Part shown: positions 32,724 to 33,268 of the stretch, in pieces
How positions within the stretch are numbered: position 1 is the stretch's first letter
How the letters are laid out: each line of letters starts with the position of its first letter
Source of the DNA: Prevotella sp.
GTDB taxonomy: Bacteria > Bacteroidota > Bacteroidia > Bacteroidales > Bacteroidaceae
Assembly: GCA_016291595.1 (NCBI GenBank)
Contig: JAEEXN010000025.1
Span: 1 to 33,268 of the forward strand
DNA length: 33,268 bases
Reading direction: 5' to 3'
Notes under the pieces: model-generated
Database searches by the model: none
Seen by the model: only the letters and a program-made list of their open reading frames with translations
Told to the model about the DNA's origin: nothing
Translations under genes and position numbers: made by a program

Positions 32724-32747
32724 CCACTGCGCCTGAGCGCGTAGTGG
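32724..32747. repeat. REP-like GC-rich hairpin upstream of a RAYT remnant
   Basis: A 9-bp stem (CCACTGCGC at 32724-32732 with GCGTAGTGG at 32739-32747, one G-T pair) has a 6-base loop. Two weaker hairpins follow at about 32785-32805 (GGCTTT/AAAGCC) and 32814-32826 (CTGTA/TACAG). The stretch 32584-32723 holds only low-complexity GTT/GCC-rich sequence. REP hairpins commonly go with RAYT transposases; the link is inference. Confidence 0.4.
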
Positions 32748-32899
32748 CGGCTGTAGAAGGCTGTGCGGGAGGACGGCTTGCGGCTTTGGTGTAAGAAAAG
32801 CCACCTCGACGGCTGTATCCTACAGTAAAAATCTGTCCGGTAGACGCTGTTCTCGAAAAGATTTATGTTACTTTGCGGATTGGTAATCCCAACTGACAG

Positions 32900-33136
32900 A
32901 TGAACGAAGAGCAGATAGCAAAGAAAAGGAAATATGCCGGGGAGAGAAAAACTCGATGAAACGGCGCGACGGCCACCACAACTACTCGGAGCGTCGGATG
33001 TATATGATTACGATGGAAGTGGAGGGGGCGACGGCCCGATTTCGGCAGGCTGGTTGGCGACTCTTTTGCCCCCGAGGGTAGTGGTCGCGAGCCAATAGAA
33101 ACAATAAACAATACCCCGCATGGCCAACATTCTTAG
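32900..33136 (+). pseudogene. Decayed RAYT / IS200-like transposase remnant
   Basis: Three short pieces in two frames line up with the N-terminal region of Bacteroidota REP-associated tyrosine transposases. ATG 32900 gives MNEEQIAKKRKYAGER, then stop. The frame starting at 32956 gives RRDGHHNYSERRMYMITMEV. From 33029, back in the first frame, comes RRPDFGRLVGDSFAPEGS. So two compensating frameshifts are present. After about 33081 the likeness fades; the catalytic HUH motif and Tyr are not found. The piece up to 33268 shows only AT-rich sequence. Confidence 0.6.
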
Positions 33137-33268
33137 GAAAAGAGTCAACGGCATCGGTAAAGATCGTCAACCGTTTTAGTTGAGATAGTCAACTTTTCCC
33201 GTATAAAAAAGCGTGTTTTTAGGGAAAAAAAATACAGTAGGGACTTGTAAAAACTCCGGTGGCTTACC

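Overview
The window comes from a member of the Bacteroidota, most likely a Prevotella-type Bacteroidales. The support is a SusC/SusD pair with FecR and ECF sigma control, a hybrid two-component system, DUF4843, PKD-like and PCMD surface proteins, and repeated use of the Bacteroidota -7 promoter element TAnnTTTG. I saw no rRNA, tRNA or CRISPR array.

Layout. (1) Positions 1-2982, plus strand: the tail of a membrane protein, rfbB, a small sigma-region-4-like protein, an FdtA-type sugar ketoisomerase and a FemAB/GNAT-like acyltransferase. This is the end of a surface-polysaccharide cluster. (2) 2983-3308: gene-free, with a degenerate 22-nt array. (3) 3309-8474, minus strand: a secreted GH109-type oxidoreductase-fold glycosidase, then a three-gene unit (PCMD lipoprotein, small beta-barrel, calycin/PCMD protein). 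(4) 8608-11483, minus: lutABC for lactate oxidation, with its own promoter and terminator. (5) 11591-14071, minus: a lipoprotein, an ECF sigma factor and an anti-sigma-like protein that carries both an inner-membrane helix and an outer-membrane barrel. This matches the dual membrane-spanning anti-sigma architecture. (6) 14285-15403, plus: a possible 37-residue Cys-rich peptide, then queD and queE for 7-deazaguanine synthesis. (7) 15502-16184: a DUF3987-like fragment preceded by a perfect 25-bp inverted repeat that encloses a promoter-like element. (8) 16473-32512, plus: a hybrid two-component regulator, then ECF sigma, FecR, SusC with an STN signalling domain, SusD, DUF4843 lipoprotein, PKD-like lipoprotein and two periplasmic thioredoxin-fold proteins, closed by a terminator. 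(9) 32584-33268: non-coding sequence with a hairpin and a decayed RAYT/IS200-like transposase remnant.

How the parts work together. The SusCD locus looks like a complete outer-membrane import module with trans-envelope signalling: the ligand-bound SusC STN domain would act on FecR and release the sigma factor. It contains no glycoside hydrolase, protease or lyase in this window, and it carries two thioredoxin-fold proteins, so the cargo may not be a polysaccharide. The sigma/Dma-like unit is a second, separate envelope-signalling circuit.

The most interesting items are the Dma-like trans-envelope anti-sigma system, the inverted repeat with its internal promoter, the Cys-rich small ORF that overlaps the queD start, and the SusCD locus with redox proteins. 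All functional calls rest on reading protein motifs by eye; no database search was possible.
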